Origin: Hyphomicrobiales bacterium
GTDB taxonomy: Bacteria; Pseudomonadota; Alphaproteobacteria; Rhizobiales; Beijerinckiaceae
Direction of reading: 5' to 3'
Assembly (NCBI GenBank): GCA_027483505.1
Contig: JAIXUP010000087.1
Span: forward strand, 28,741-92,740
Length of the DNA: 64,000 bases
Below the pieces are notes generated by a model. That model was not told the origin of the DNA. It saw only the letters and a list, made by a program, of their open reading frames with translations, and searched no databases. The position numbers were made by a program, and so were the translations under genes. How positions within the stretch are numbered: position 1 is the stretch's first letter; each line of letters opens with the position of its first letter. Shown piece by piece: positions 42,934-51,012 of the stretch.

Positions 42934-44100
42934 ATGAACTACGATCTGATCCTCAAAGGCGGCCGGGTCATCGACCCGTCGCAGAACCTTGACGGCATCC
43001 GTGATGTCGCTTTCACCGCCGGCAGGGTCGCGGCCTGCGGCAAAGACCTGAAGCCGGGCGCTGACACGGAGGTGCGCGACGTGGCGGGCTATATCGTCTC
43101 GCCGGGGCTGATCGACCTGCACACCCATGTCTACTGGGGCGGCACGTCGCTCGGGATCGACGGCGACGCGTTTTGCCGGACCTCGGGCGTGACCACCTCA
43201 GTCGACACCGGCAGCGCCGGTCCCGGCAATTGGGCCGGATTTCGCAAGCACGTCATCGAAAAGGCGGAGGCGCGCATTCTCGCCTACCTCCATGTTTCGT
43301 TCGCGGGCATCTACGGCTTCTCCAAGACGATCATGGTCGGCGAGAGCGAGAACGTCCGCCTGATGGCGCCGGCCGAATGCGCCGAGGTGGCCGACAAGAA
43401 CCGCGACCTTATCGTCGGCATCAAGGTGCGCGTCGGTCGGCATTCCTCGGGCGATCAGGGAACTGCGCCGCTCAACATGGCCTTGCAAGTTGCGGAGCAA
43501 GTCGGCATGCCGCTGATGGCCCATATCGATCACCCGCCGCCCTCCTACGAGGAGGTGGTGGACATGCTACGCCCCGGCGATGTGTTGACGCACGCGTTCA
43601 GGCCATTCCCGAACGCGCCGAGTACGGCGCAGGGCACCGTCAAGCAGGCCGTCCTGAACGCCCGAAAGCGCGGCGTGTTCTTCGACATCGGCCATGGCGG
43701 CGGCTCGTTCGCCTTCAAGACCGCCCGGGCCATGCTGGCCAACGGTTTCGAACCGGACACGATCTCGTCCGATGTCCACACGCTCTGCATCGAAGGCCCA
43801 GCCTTCGATCAGGTCACGACCATGTCGAAGTTCCTGTGTATGGGAATGAGCCTCAGCAATGTCATAAAGGCCTCGACCGTCAACGCCGCGGTGGCCCTGC
43901 AGCGCATGGAGTATGGCTCGCTGAAGCCTGGCTCCCTCGGCGACGCCACGATCCTGACAGTGAAGGAAGGCAGATTCGACTATGTGGATGTCGTCGGCGA
44001 GCACCTGATCGGCAACCAGCGCATCGTGTCGGAGGGCGTGGTGCTCAAGGGCAAATGGTGGCATCCGAGACGCTCGAAGAAATTCGCCAAGATCAACTGA
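42934..44100 (+). CDS. Metal-dependent amidohydrolase/deacetylase
   Basis: Amidohydrolase superfamily, cyclic-amidohydrolase/deacetylase branch. Metal ligands are visible in order: HxH in GLIDLHTHVYWGG (about 55-57), a probable carboxylated Lys in VGIKVRVGR (about 165), His in PLMAHIDHPP and LTHAFRPF, and Asp in TISSDVHTLC (about 285). 388 residues from ATG 42934 with GGGGGGAAA upstream. Known relatives deacetylate N-acyl or O-acyl compounds or open cyclic ureides. Being between a carbamoylase and RidA, it plausibly makes the carbamoyl or free amine substrate for the operon. Confidence 0.8.
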   Translation: MNYDLILKGGRVIDPSQNLDGIRDVAFTAGRVAACGKDLKPGADTEVRDVAGYIVSPGLIDLHTHVYWGGTSLGIDGDAFCRTSGVTTSVDTGSAGPGNWAGFRKHVIEKAEARILAYLHVSFAGIYGFSKTIMVGESENVRLMAPAECAEVADKNRDLIVGIKVRVGRHSSGDQGTAPLNMALQVAEQVGMPLMAHIDHPPPSYEEVVDMLRPGDVLTHAFRPFPNAPSTAQGTVKQAVLNARKRGVFFDIGHGGGSFAFKTARAMLANGFEPDTISSDVHTLCIEGPAFDQVTTMSKFLCMGMSLSNVIKASTVNAAVALQRMEYGSLKPGSLGDATILTVKEGRFDYVDVVGEHLIGNQRIVSEGVVLKGKWWHPRRSKKFAKIN

Positions 44101-44110
44101 GGAGAAAGCC

Positions 44111-44566
44111 GTGAGCGCCGAAGACAATCTGAAGAAGCTGGGGCTGACATTGCCCTCCATGCCGTCGCCCATCGCCAATTATGTGCGCTTCAAGCGCGTC
44201 GGCGATCTGGCGTTCCTGTCAGGGCAGGGACCGCGCAAGCCGGACGGCTCCAACCATACCGGCAAGGTCGGCGCCGACGTCACCGTCGACGAAGCTTATG
44301 AGCATGCCAAGCTGACAGGCCTTGGCCTGCTCGCCGCGATGAAGGAGGCAGCCGGCTCGCTCGACAAGGTGGAGGTCGTCAAGGTGCTGGGAATGGTCAA
44401 CGCCACGCCCGATTTCGGCATGCACCCGCAGGTCATCAATGGCTGCTCCGACCTGTTTGTCGCGGTGCTCGGCGAGAAGGGCCGCCACGCCCGGTCAGCC
44501 GTCGGCATGGGCTCCTTGCCCAACAACATCACGGTCGAGATCGAGGTGATCATCGAGGTCGGCTGA
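44111..44566 (+). CDS. RidA family enamine/imine deaminase
   Basis: YjgF/YER057c/UK114 fold. RidA proteins hydrolyse reactive 2-aminoacrylate and related enamines. VGDLAFLSGQGPRKPDG, VNATPDFGMHPQVINGCSDLFV and VGMGSLPNNITVEIEVIIEV fit the longer (about 150-residue) subgroup; the canonical Arg of archetypal RidA is not obvious near VNATPDF, so activity is likely but unproven. GTG start at 44111 with GGAGAAAG upstream. It follows dpaL, which releases 2-aminoacrylate, giving a clear functional reason for being here. Confidence 0.85.
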   Translation: MSAEDNLKKLGLTLPSMPSPIANYVRFKRVGDLAFLSGQGPRKPDGSNHTGKVGADVTVDEAYEHAKLTGLGLLAAMKEAAGSLDKVEVVKVLGMVNATPDFGMHPQVINGCSDLFVAVLGEKGRHARSAVGMGSLPNNITVEIEVIIEVG

Positions 44567-44589
44567 GCAGGAGCCACGAAGGCTTCCGC

Positions 44590-45060
44590 ATGGACCCGCA
44601 CCGCGAACGGCCCAACACGATCCCGTGGCCGCCGATCCTGTTCTTCGGCGCGCTGGCCTCGGCTGCGTTGCTTGACCGGCTTGTGCCACTGCCGATGCCG
44701 TGGACCGGCGCTGCGGCATCGGTCGTTGGGCTGGTCCTTATGCTGGCTGGCTCAGGCCTGATGCTCTGGGCCTTTGCCAGCTTTCGGCAGGCGAGGACCA
44801 CTGTGCTCCCGCATCTGCGCTCGGACGCCTTGATCACGACAGGCCCGTTCCGGCGTTCACGCAATCCGATCTACCTGGCCGAGGCAATCATCCTGGCGGG
44901 GCTTGCGCTCCATTATGGCGCCCTGTGGTATGCACTGGCCATCCCCCCCTTCGTGATGGCGGTCACGCGGCTGGCCATCATGCGCGAGGAAGCGCATCTG
45001 CTGGCGCGCTTCGGCGATGCGTGGCGCACTTATGCGGACAGCGTCAGGCGCTGGCTCTGA
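44590..45060 (+). CDS. Isoprenylcysteine carboxylmethyltransferase-like membrane methyltransferase
   Basis: 156 residues with about four membrane segments (14-32, 38-58, 92-112, 112-130) and the ICMT/PEMT signature LITTGPFRRSRNPIYLAEAI followed by REEAHLLARFGDAWRTYADSVRRW. Bacterial members are methyltransferases of unknown substrate. 23 bases after the ridA-like gene, so possibly the operon's last gene, though a functional link is not apparent. Convergent with the GH25 gene. Confidence 0.8.
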   Translation: MDPHRERPNTIPWPPILFFGALASAALLDRLVPLPMPWTGAAASVVGLVLMLAGSGLMLWAFASFRQARTTVLPHLRSDALITTGPFRRSRNPIYLAEAIILAGLALHYGALWYALAIPPFVMAVTRLAIMREEAHLLARFGDAWRTYADSVRRWL

Positions 45061-45065
45061 CGCGG

Positions 45066-46046
45066 TCAGTTGTCGGCCAGGCGGGGGCTGACAGAACCGG
45101 TGGTTCCGACGCTGCGCGGCGGGCGCAGGGACAGCGGCCTGCCCTCGGTCTGGACGGCGCGCGCGGGCGTCGGCGCTGCGGCCTGAGCGGGGGCAGGGCG
45201 CGGTTGCGGTGCAGCGGGCGCGGCAACGCGAGACGAGGCATGGGTTGGCCTGCGGGCCCCGATGTCATAGCGCCCGGCCATCCAGTCGGTGAACTGCTTC
45301 TCTGAGCCGAAGAAGGCGTTGCGGTCGACATCGCCGGTGACTCCCGGCACCCGGCCGGTCGTCGTGAACTGCCAGAACTCCCACGGCCTGTTCTCGTAGC
45401 GCGTCTCGGGGCGCGCCGCCGTCGAGCGGATCCAGAACGGGTAATCGTCAAATTCCGTTGTCCCTTCCAGGACATCGGCGTGAAAGTTGATGTCGGTGTA
45501 GATGATCGGCTTCTTGCCGTAATGTGCCTCGAAAGCGCGCAGCATCTCGCGCATCTTGGCCCGCGCCTTTTCCGGGCGTGTCCTGGCGCAGCTCGAATGA
45601 TTGTTCCATTCGACGTCAAGAACAGGCGGAAGCGCGTCAGGGTCCTTCGGCACATTCCGGATAAACCAGCGCACCTGATCTTTCGCGGGGCGGCACCAGA
45701 ACACGAAGTGATAGGCTCCGCGCGGAACCCCGGCGGCCTTGGATTCGCTCCAGTTTTCCCTGAATTTGCGGTCGAGCAGGTCGCCGCCTTCAGTCGCCTT
45801 GATGAAGGCAAAGCGGGTCCCGGCCTCTTTCACCCGGACCCAGTCGATATCCAGCTGCCAGCGGGAAACATCGATGCCTTGGATCGACTTCTGCTTGGCG
45901 TCGCGGACGCCATGGTGCGGATCGGCATCACCCTTGCGCGGAAACGGATTGCGCGCCTCTGCCGCGGACACAAACCCGACTGATGCAAGAATGATGAGAG
46001 CGGCCAGCCTCAGGGAAGCAGGGCGGCGGGAATGGGAAAGCGACAT
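45066..46046 (-). CDS. Exported GH25 lysozyme-like hydrolase (copy 1)
   Basis: Glycoside hydrolase family 25 cleaves the MurNAc-GlcNAc bond of peptidoglycan. A signal peptide is seen at the start (RPASLRLAALIILASVGFVSAAEA). The catalytic domain runs about 55-245 with GIDVSRWQLDIDW (Asp), FAFIKATEGG, AYHFVFWCRPAKDQ and the DxE pair in PPVLDVEWNNHSS. The C-terminal about 70 residues are Pro/Ala-rich and disordered. 326 residues from ATG 46046. Lies next to a paralogue in the same direction. Confidence 0.87.
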   Translation of the reverse strand: MSLSHSRRPASLRLAALIILASVGFVSAAEARNPFPRKGDADPHHGVRDAKQKSIQGIDVSRWQLDIDWVRVKEAGTRFAFIKATEGGDLLDRKFRENWSESKAAGVPRGAYHFVFWCRPAKDQVRWFIRNVPKDPDALPPVLDVEWNNHSSCARTRPEKARAKMREMLRAFEAHYGKKPIIYTDINFHADVLEGTTEFDDYPFWIRSTAARPETRYENRPWEFWQFTTTGRVPGVTGDVDRNAFFGSEKQFTDWMAGRYDIGARRPTHASSRVAAPAAPQPRPAPAQAAAPTPARAVQTEGRPLSLRPPRSVGTTGSVSPRLADN

Positions 46047-46162
46047 GCTGACGACACCGTGTTTGCAGCCAGCAATCACGCGCGCAGGGTAAACATCTCG
46101 TTTTTCCGGTTGCTAAAATCCGAAATAGAACAAACAAGTCGTTAAGCGACCAGGCCCTTGGC

Positions 46163-47044
46163 TCACTCCTCCGGCGGCGTCTCGGGCAGGGCCGTGGCGG
46201 CAGCGGGCGCCGGACGGACGGCAGCTGGCGCGGCCCGGGTCCAGGTCCGGCTGCCCAGGTCGAACTCACCGCGCAGCCAACCGGAAAACTCCTGGTCTGT
46301 GCCGTAGAACGCGTTGCGGTCCACATCGCCGCGAACGCCGGGAACCCGTCCTGTGGTCGTGTATTGCCAGAAGGCCCAGCGCCTGCCGGCGTAGCGTTCC
46401 TCCGGCACGGCCGCGACCGAACGCAGCCAGAATGGGTAGCGATCAAATTCGCGTTCACCTTCAAGCACGTCCCTGTGGAAGGTAATGTCCGTGTAGATGA
46501 TCGGGATCTTGCCCGTGTGGGCCTCGAGTTCCCGCAGCATCAGGCGCGCCTTCTCCAGCGCCACCTCGCGGGGAACTTTCTGCGGGCAGGTGCGGCTATG
46601 CCCGTTCCACTCCAGGTCGAGCACCGGCGGCAGCGCGTCGGAATCGCGCGGGATGTGCTGCACGAACCATTGCGCCTGTTCATGCGCCGGCCGGCACCAG
46701 TACACGAAATGATAGGCCCCGACGGGAATTCCCGCCGCGCGCGCACCGGCCCAGTTGGCCAGGAATCGCGGGTCGATATGATCGCCGCCTTCGGTCGCCT
46801 TGATGAAGACGAAGCGTGTGCCGGCCGCCTTGACGGCCTGCCAGTCGATGTCGTTTTGCCAGCGCGACACATCGATGCCGTGCACGGGATAACGCTGGGC
46901 CGATGCCACCCCCGGATGCGGCTTGACGTCGCCCTTGGTCGGATAGCGCCCGCTGAAATCGGCAAGCCCGCAGGCCCCGAGGCCAAAGGCGAGCCCTGAT
47001 GCGAACATGAGCGAAATGGCTGTCGAGACGAAGTTGAAGCTCAT
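46163..47044 (-). CDS. Exported GH25 lysozyme-like hydrolase (copy 2, possible lipoprotein)
   Basis: Paralogue of the downstream gene with the same motifs: GIDVSRWQNDIDW, FVFIKATEGGDHIDPRFL, AYHFVYWCRPAHEQ, PPVLDLEWNGHSRTC and IIYTDITFHRDVLEGEREF. The N-terminus SLMFASGLAFGLGACGLADF ends in a lipobox-like LGAC, so it may be lipid-anchored, unlike copy 1. ATG at 47044 (MSFNFVSTAIS) is chosen; the frame is open another 282 bases but that part is not protein-like and covers a promoter region. 293 residues. Confidence 0.86.
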   Translation of the reverse strand: MSFNFVSTAISLMFASGLAFGLGACGLADFSGRYPTKGDVKPHPGVASAQRYPVHGIDVSRWQNDIDWQAVKAAGTRFVFIKATEGGDHIDPRFLANWAGARAAGIPVGAYHFVYWCRPAHEQAQWFVQHIPRDSDALPPVLDLEWNGHSRTCPQKVPREVALEKARLMLRELEAHTGKIPIIYTDITFHRDVLEGEREFDRYPFWLRSVAAVPEERYAGRRWAFWQYTTTGRVPGVRGDVDRNAFYGTDQEFSGWLRGEFDLGSRTWTRAAPAAVRPAPAAATALPETPPEE

Positions 47045-47485
47045 GGACCGTTTGCAGGCTGTGCGGATGTCAGGGGCGAACGAGCGCGCTCGAGTGTCAG
47101 AGCATTCGGGGGAAAGCCTTTCGTTTGTGTTTACGGCACGGCGAGCCGCCAGTCTGCTTCCAATTGCGTGACGCCGCGATTGGGGCGCCAGAGCGCCGGA
47201 CATATTGGGCAAGGCCAAGATTTCATACAAATAACAACAACGTACAGATGTAGATTTGGTCGCGATGTGGCGATATTCGCAGCACCAGCTGCCCATTCCC
47301 TGACGATCTGCGTCTTGAATCGGCAACTGTTCATTTTTTTGTCGCCGAGCCCATCAAAAAATGCGGCGACAGTCTTGAAGTTGCGCAAATTTGGGCGACT
47401 TGACTGCGCAGCTTCGCCGACTGTCCGTCTGGCGACAGCCTTAATCATTGTGTCTGCCGTTTATGTCATGGCAAGGGAGCAACAA
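47045..47485. promoter_or_regulatory. AT-richer divergent intergenic region between GH25 and aapJ
   Basis: 441 bases without a convincing gene. From about 47215 to 47400 it is clearly poorer in GC than its surroundings, with TACAAATAACAACAACGTAC and a run TTCATTTTTTT at 47331-47340. GTCGCCG (47341-47347) and CGGCGAC (47364-47370) form an inverted repeat, and GGCGACAG recurs at 47366 and 47431. It must hold promoters for both neighbours; I could not assign -35/-10 boxes with confidence. Confidence 0.5.
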
Positions 47486-48517
47486 ATGAAGAACTGGCTC
47501 ATGGGAATCGCCGCCGCTGGCGCGATGCTTCTGGGAACGACCGCGGCCAATGCCGGTCGCGATCTTGATGCGATCAAGCAGCGCGGCACCATCCGCTGTG
47601 GCGTTCAGGGACCATCCAACCCGGGCTTTGGCGTACCGAATGCGCAGGGCGTGTGGGAAGGCTTCAATGTCGAGATCTGCCGCTCTGTGGCGATCACCAT
47701 CTTCAACGACCCGACCAAGGTCGAGTTCGTGCCGGTGACTTCGCAGTCACGTTTTCCGGCGCTGACAAATGGCGAAGTTGACATTCTGTCCAACAACACC
47801 ACCTGGACCCTGACGCGCGACACCGGCGTGAATCGTTTCAACTTCCCGGCGATCGTGTTCTATGACGGCCAGTCCGTGATGGTGCCGCGTCGCCTCAACG
47901 TGACCTCGGCGAAGCAGCTGAATGGTGCCACTGTCTGCGTGCAGCCCGGCACAACGACCGAGCTCAACCTCGCGGACTTCTTCCGCCAGAACAACATCAC
48001 CTTCCGCCCGGTCGTGATCGAGGCGCTTGACGAACTGCGTCGCGCCTACGATCAGGGCCGTTGCGACGTGTTCACCAACGATTTCGCGGCGCTCGCTGCG
48101 CAGCGCACGCTGCTGACCAACCCACGCGATCACGTGATCCTGCCTGAGCGAATCTCGAAGGAGCCGCTTGGCCCGACCATCCGCCAGGGTGACGAAGAGC
48201 TGAGCAACATCGTGGCATGGACCGTGTTTGCCCTGATCGACGCCGAGGAATTCGGCATCACGAAGGACAATGTTGACCAGGTTGCCGCCACGAACACCGA
48301 TCCGCGTGTTCGCCGTCTTCTCGGCGTTGAGCCGGGCATGGGCGCCGCTGTCGGGGCAGCTGATCCATCCTACGTCCGCACGATCATCAAGGCCTACGGC
48401 AACTACGGCGAAATCTTCAACCGCTGGCTTGGCCCGACGACCCCGCTCGCGCTTGAGCGTGGCCAGAACAACATCTGGACCAATGGCGGTCTGCTCTACG
48501 CCCCGCCTGCTCGCTGA
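47486..48517 (+). CDS. aapJ: AapJ general L-amino-acid ABC transporter substrate-binding protein
   Basis: Periplasmic binding protein of the Aap general amino-acid permease. Signal peptide MKNWLMGIAAAGAMLLGTTA then ANAG. The mature part has the family pattern DAIKQRGTIRCGVQGPSNPG, GVWEGFNVEICRSVA, VPVTSQSRFPALTNGEVDIL, TVCVQPGTTTELNLADFFR and DVFTNDFAALAAQR. 343 residues. ATG at 47486 has GGGAGC eight bases upstream; the frame extends further but without protein character. Confidence 0.94.
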   Translation: MKNWLMGIAAAGAMLLGTTAANAGRDLDAIKQRGTIRCGVQGPSNPGFGVPNAQGVWEGFNVEICRSVAITIFNDPTKVEFVPVTSQSRFPALTNGEVDILSNNTTWTLTRDTGVNRFNFPAIVFYDGQSVMVPRRLNVTSAKQLNGATVCVQPGTTTELNLADFFRQNNITFRPVVIEALDELRRAYDQGRCDVFTNDFAALAAQRTLLTNPRDHVILPERISKEPLGPTIRQGDEELSNIVAWTVFALIDAEEFGITKDNVDQVAATNTDPRVRRLLGVEPGMGAAVGAADPSYVRTIIKAYGNYGEIFNRWLGPTTPLALERGQNNIWTNGGLLYAPPAR

Positions 48518-48534
48518 TCACTGCAGTCAGCTTC

Positions 48535-48558
48535 CCCCCGGGCGTTCGCGCCCGGGGG
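48535..48558 (+). terminator. Strong hairpin between aapJ and aapQ
   Basis: CCCCCGGGCG (48535-48544) and CGCCCGGGGG (48549-48558) pair perfectly around a TTCG tetraloop closed by G-C, an unusually stable loop. No T-tract follows. In binding-protein operons such intercistronic stems commonly protect the upstream message and reduce read-through, giving more binding protein than permease. Confidence 0.75.
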
Positions 48559-48653
48559 TACTGTTTCAATGCGATTTGTGTTTTGCCTTCCGCGTTGACG
48601 GCATATGAATTGCCAAGGCCGGTTGAACATCGACCGGGAACCAGATCAGGCCC

Positions 48654-49853
48654 ATGAGCACATTCGAGACGCCCAATTCCAGACGACCTGCCTCCGAGGC
48701 GACCAGGACCGCGCTTTGGAATGATCCGGTCAAGCGCGGCATAATCCTGCAATGTGCGCTGGCGATCTTCGTCGTTTTCGTGATCTGGGCCGCCCACTCG
48801 AACATGCTGGCCAACATGAAGGCCCGCGGGCTTGTCTTCGGCTGGGACTATCTTGGCCGCTCCGCGAACTTCGCCATCGGCGAGTCGCTGATCCCGTTCA
48901 GCGCCCAGGACAGTTACGGCCGCGCGCTCATCGTGGGGATTCTCAACACCCTGAAAATCGCGGTTGTCGGCATTTTTCTGACAACCCTCCTGGGCATCTC
49001 GCTTGGGGTGATGCGGCTTTCCACCAATCCGCTCCTCTCCCGCCTGGTATCCGGATACATCGAGATCGTGCGGAACACGCCGCTCCTGCTGCAATTGTTC
49101 CTGTGGTACGCCATCATCAACTCACTCCCCGGTCCGCGCCAGGCTGTGCTGTTCGGGCCCGGGATGTATCTGTCCAATCGCGGCATGAAGGTGCCATGGA
49201 TCGAGTGGTCGCCGGCGCTGTGGCCGATGATCTGGGCCTTCGTTGCGGGTGTGGTCGGCACCGTGATCCTTTCGCGCAGCCTGGCCCGCAGGCGCGCCGC
49301 GACGGGCGATGCGCCCGCGCTTTGGCCCTTCGCGCTGGGGCTTGTCCTGGGGTTGCCGTTCCTCGCGTCCGCCGCGCAGGGTTTCCCGGCGACATTCAGC
49401 GTTCCGGCCCTGCAGGGGTTCAACTTCTCTGGCGGCATCGAGTTGTCGCCCGAGTTTGCCGCGCTGCTGACCGGACTTGTGCTCTACACGGCGGCCTTCG
49501 TGGCCGAAATCGTGCGCGGCGGAATCCAGTCGGTCTACAAGGGCCAGTGGGAAGCCGCGCGCTCGCTTGGCCTGTCATCGGGCATGTTGATGCGGCTCGT
49601 GATCCTGCCGCAGGCGCTAAGGGTCATCATCCCGCCGCTGACCAGCCAGTATCTCAACCTGACCAAGAACTCGTCGCTCGCGGTGGCGATCGGCTATCCT
49701 GATCTGGTGCACATCTCGAACACGACCATGAACCAGACGGGCAGGGCGGTTGAGGCGATCCTGGTGTTTGCCTCGATCTACCTCACGATCTCGCTGCTGA
49801 CCTCGGCCTTCATGAACTGGTACAATGCGCGCGTCGCGATCAGGGAGCGCTGA
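48654..49853 (+). CDS. aapQ: AapQ amino-acid ABC transporter permease
   Basis: Inner-membrane permease of the His/Glu/Gln/Arg/opine type. About eight membrane segments. GILNTLKIAVVGIFLTTLLG begins the permease domain. The EAA loop that contacts the ATPase is GQWEAARSLGLSSGMLMRLV followed by ILPQALRVIIPPLTSQYLN. The long N-terminal extension and central insertion are typical of AapQ. 399 residues. Two bases separate its stop from the aapM start. Confidence 0.93.
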   Translation: MSTFETPNSRRPASEATRTALWNDPVKRGIILQCALAIFVVFVIWAAHSNMLANMKARGLVFGWDYLGRSANFAIGESLIPFSAQDSYGRALIVGILNTLKIAVVGIFLTTLLGISLGVMRLSTNPLLSRLVSGYIEIVRNTPLLLQLFLWYAIINSLPGPRQAVLFGPGMYLSNRGMKVPWIEWSPALWPMIWAFVAGVVGTVILSRSLARRRAATGDAPALWPFALGLVLGLPFLASAAQGFPATFSVPALQGFNFSGGIELSPEFAALLTGLVLYTAAFVAEIVRGGIQSVYKGQWEAARSLGLSSGMLMRLVILPQALRVIIPPLTSQYLNLTKNSSLAVAIGYPDLVHISNTTMNQTGRAVEAILVFASIYLTISLLTSAFMNWYNARVAIRER

Positions 49854-49854
49854 G

Positions 49855-51009
49855 ATGAACGCGCCGATGACCACGACCCCCAAGTCCAGCCAGATCTCGT
49901 TCGTCCGCGGCGAAACCTTGCCGCAGATGGCGCCGCCGGACGATATTCGCCTGAGCATGACCAAACGCGTGGTGCGAACCTACTTTGGCTCACCCAGCAA
50001 CGCCATGATCACCATCGCCTGCATCCTGGTGCTGGCCTGGCTGCTGCCGCCCTTGTTCAACTGGGCGCTGCTCAAGGCGACGTGGACCGGTAATGCGACA
50101 GCCTGCCGGGAGGCGGGCGGCGCATGCTGGTCCTTCATCCGCGAGAAGTTCTGGTTCTCGGTCTTCGGGCTTTATCCGTTCGAATTGCGCTGGCGGCCCG
50201 GCGCCGTGCTGGTGATTTTTGCAGCGATGGTGGCCGTATCCGTGCAGCAGCGCTTCTGGAGCGGCAAGCTGATCTATGGCTGGATCGCTGCGCTCGCCGT
50301 GATGTGGGGCCTGATGGGCGGCAGCGTGCTTGGCATCGCCGTGCCGGGTCTCGATCCCGTTCCGACGCGGCTGTGGGGCGGCTGGCTTGTGACGATCTTC
50401 CTCGCGGTGTTCGGTGCGGCGCTGGCCTATCCGATCGGGATTGTGTTGGCACTGGGCCGGCGCTCGCACAGGCCTTTCGTGCGTTTCGTCTGCGTGTGCT
50501 GGATCGAGTTTATCCGGGGCGTCCCGCTGATCTCGATCCTGTTCATCGCCACCTTCATCGTGCCCTTGTTCATGCCGACCGGCGTTGAACTTGACCGGCT
50601 GATCCGCGCGCAGATCGCGTTCATCGTCTTCGCCGCCGCGTACATGGCAGAGGTGTTCCGCGGCGGGCTGCAGGCTATCCCGAAAGGACAGTATGAAGGC
50701 GCTGATTCCATCGGCCTCAACTATGCCCAGAAAATGCGGCTGATCGTGCTGCCGCAGGCGCTGAAGATCACGATCCCGGCGCAGGTCAACACCTTCATCG
50801 GCATGTTCAAGGACACGACGCTGGTGCTGATCATCGGCATCTTCGACTTCTTCACCACGCTCCGGTCTTCGCTTGGCGATTCGAACTGGCTCGGCTTCGC
50901 CACCGAGGCCTATGTCTACGCCGCGACGGTCTACTTCATTTGCTGCTACGCCATGTCGAAGTACAGCCAGCGGCTCGAAGTCGTGCTAAACGAGGGCCAG
51001 CGCCGCTGA
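49855..51009 (+). CDS. aapM: AapM amino-acid ABC transporter permease
   Basis: Second permease of the Aap system. The start at 49855 overlaps or abuts the aapQ end (TGAGATG). N-terminal cytoplasmic about 60 residues, then membrane segments. The EAA loop is GQYEGADSIGLNYAQKMRLI followed by VLPQALKITIPAQVNTFIGM. VCWIEFIRGVPLISILFIA is characteristic of polar amino-acid permeases. 384 residues. The expected aapP ATPase gene does not follow; mgtE converges three bases downstream. Confidence 0.93.
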   Translation: MNAPMTTTPKSSQISFVRGETLPQMAPPDDIRLSMTKRVVRTYFGSPSNAMITIACILVLAWLLPPLFNWALLKATWTGNATACREAGGACWSFIREKFWFSVFGLYPFELRWRPGAVLVIFAAMVAVSVQQRFWSGKLIYGWIAALAVMWGLMGGSVLGIAVPGLDPVPTRLWGGWLVTIFLAVFGAALAYPIGIVLALGRRSHRPFVRFVCVCWIEFIRGVPLISILFIATFIVPLFMPTGVELDRLIRAQIAFIVFAAAYMAEVFRGGLQAIPKGQYEGADSIGLNYAQKMRLIVLPQALKITIPAQVNTFIGMFKDTTLVLIIGIFDFFTTLRSSLGDSNWLGFATEAYVYAATVYFICCYAMSKYSQRLEVVLNEGQRR

Positions 51010-51012
51010 TCC

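Noticed and set aside
47045..47326. N-terminal extension of GH25 copy 2 by 94 codons
   Set aside because: It would bury the signal peptide inside the protein; the ATG at 47044 directly precedes an export signal.
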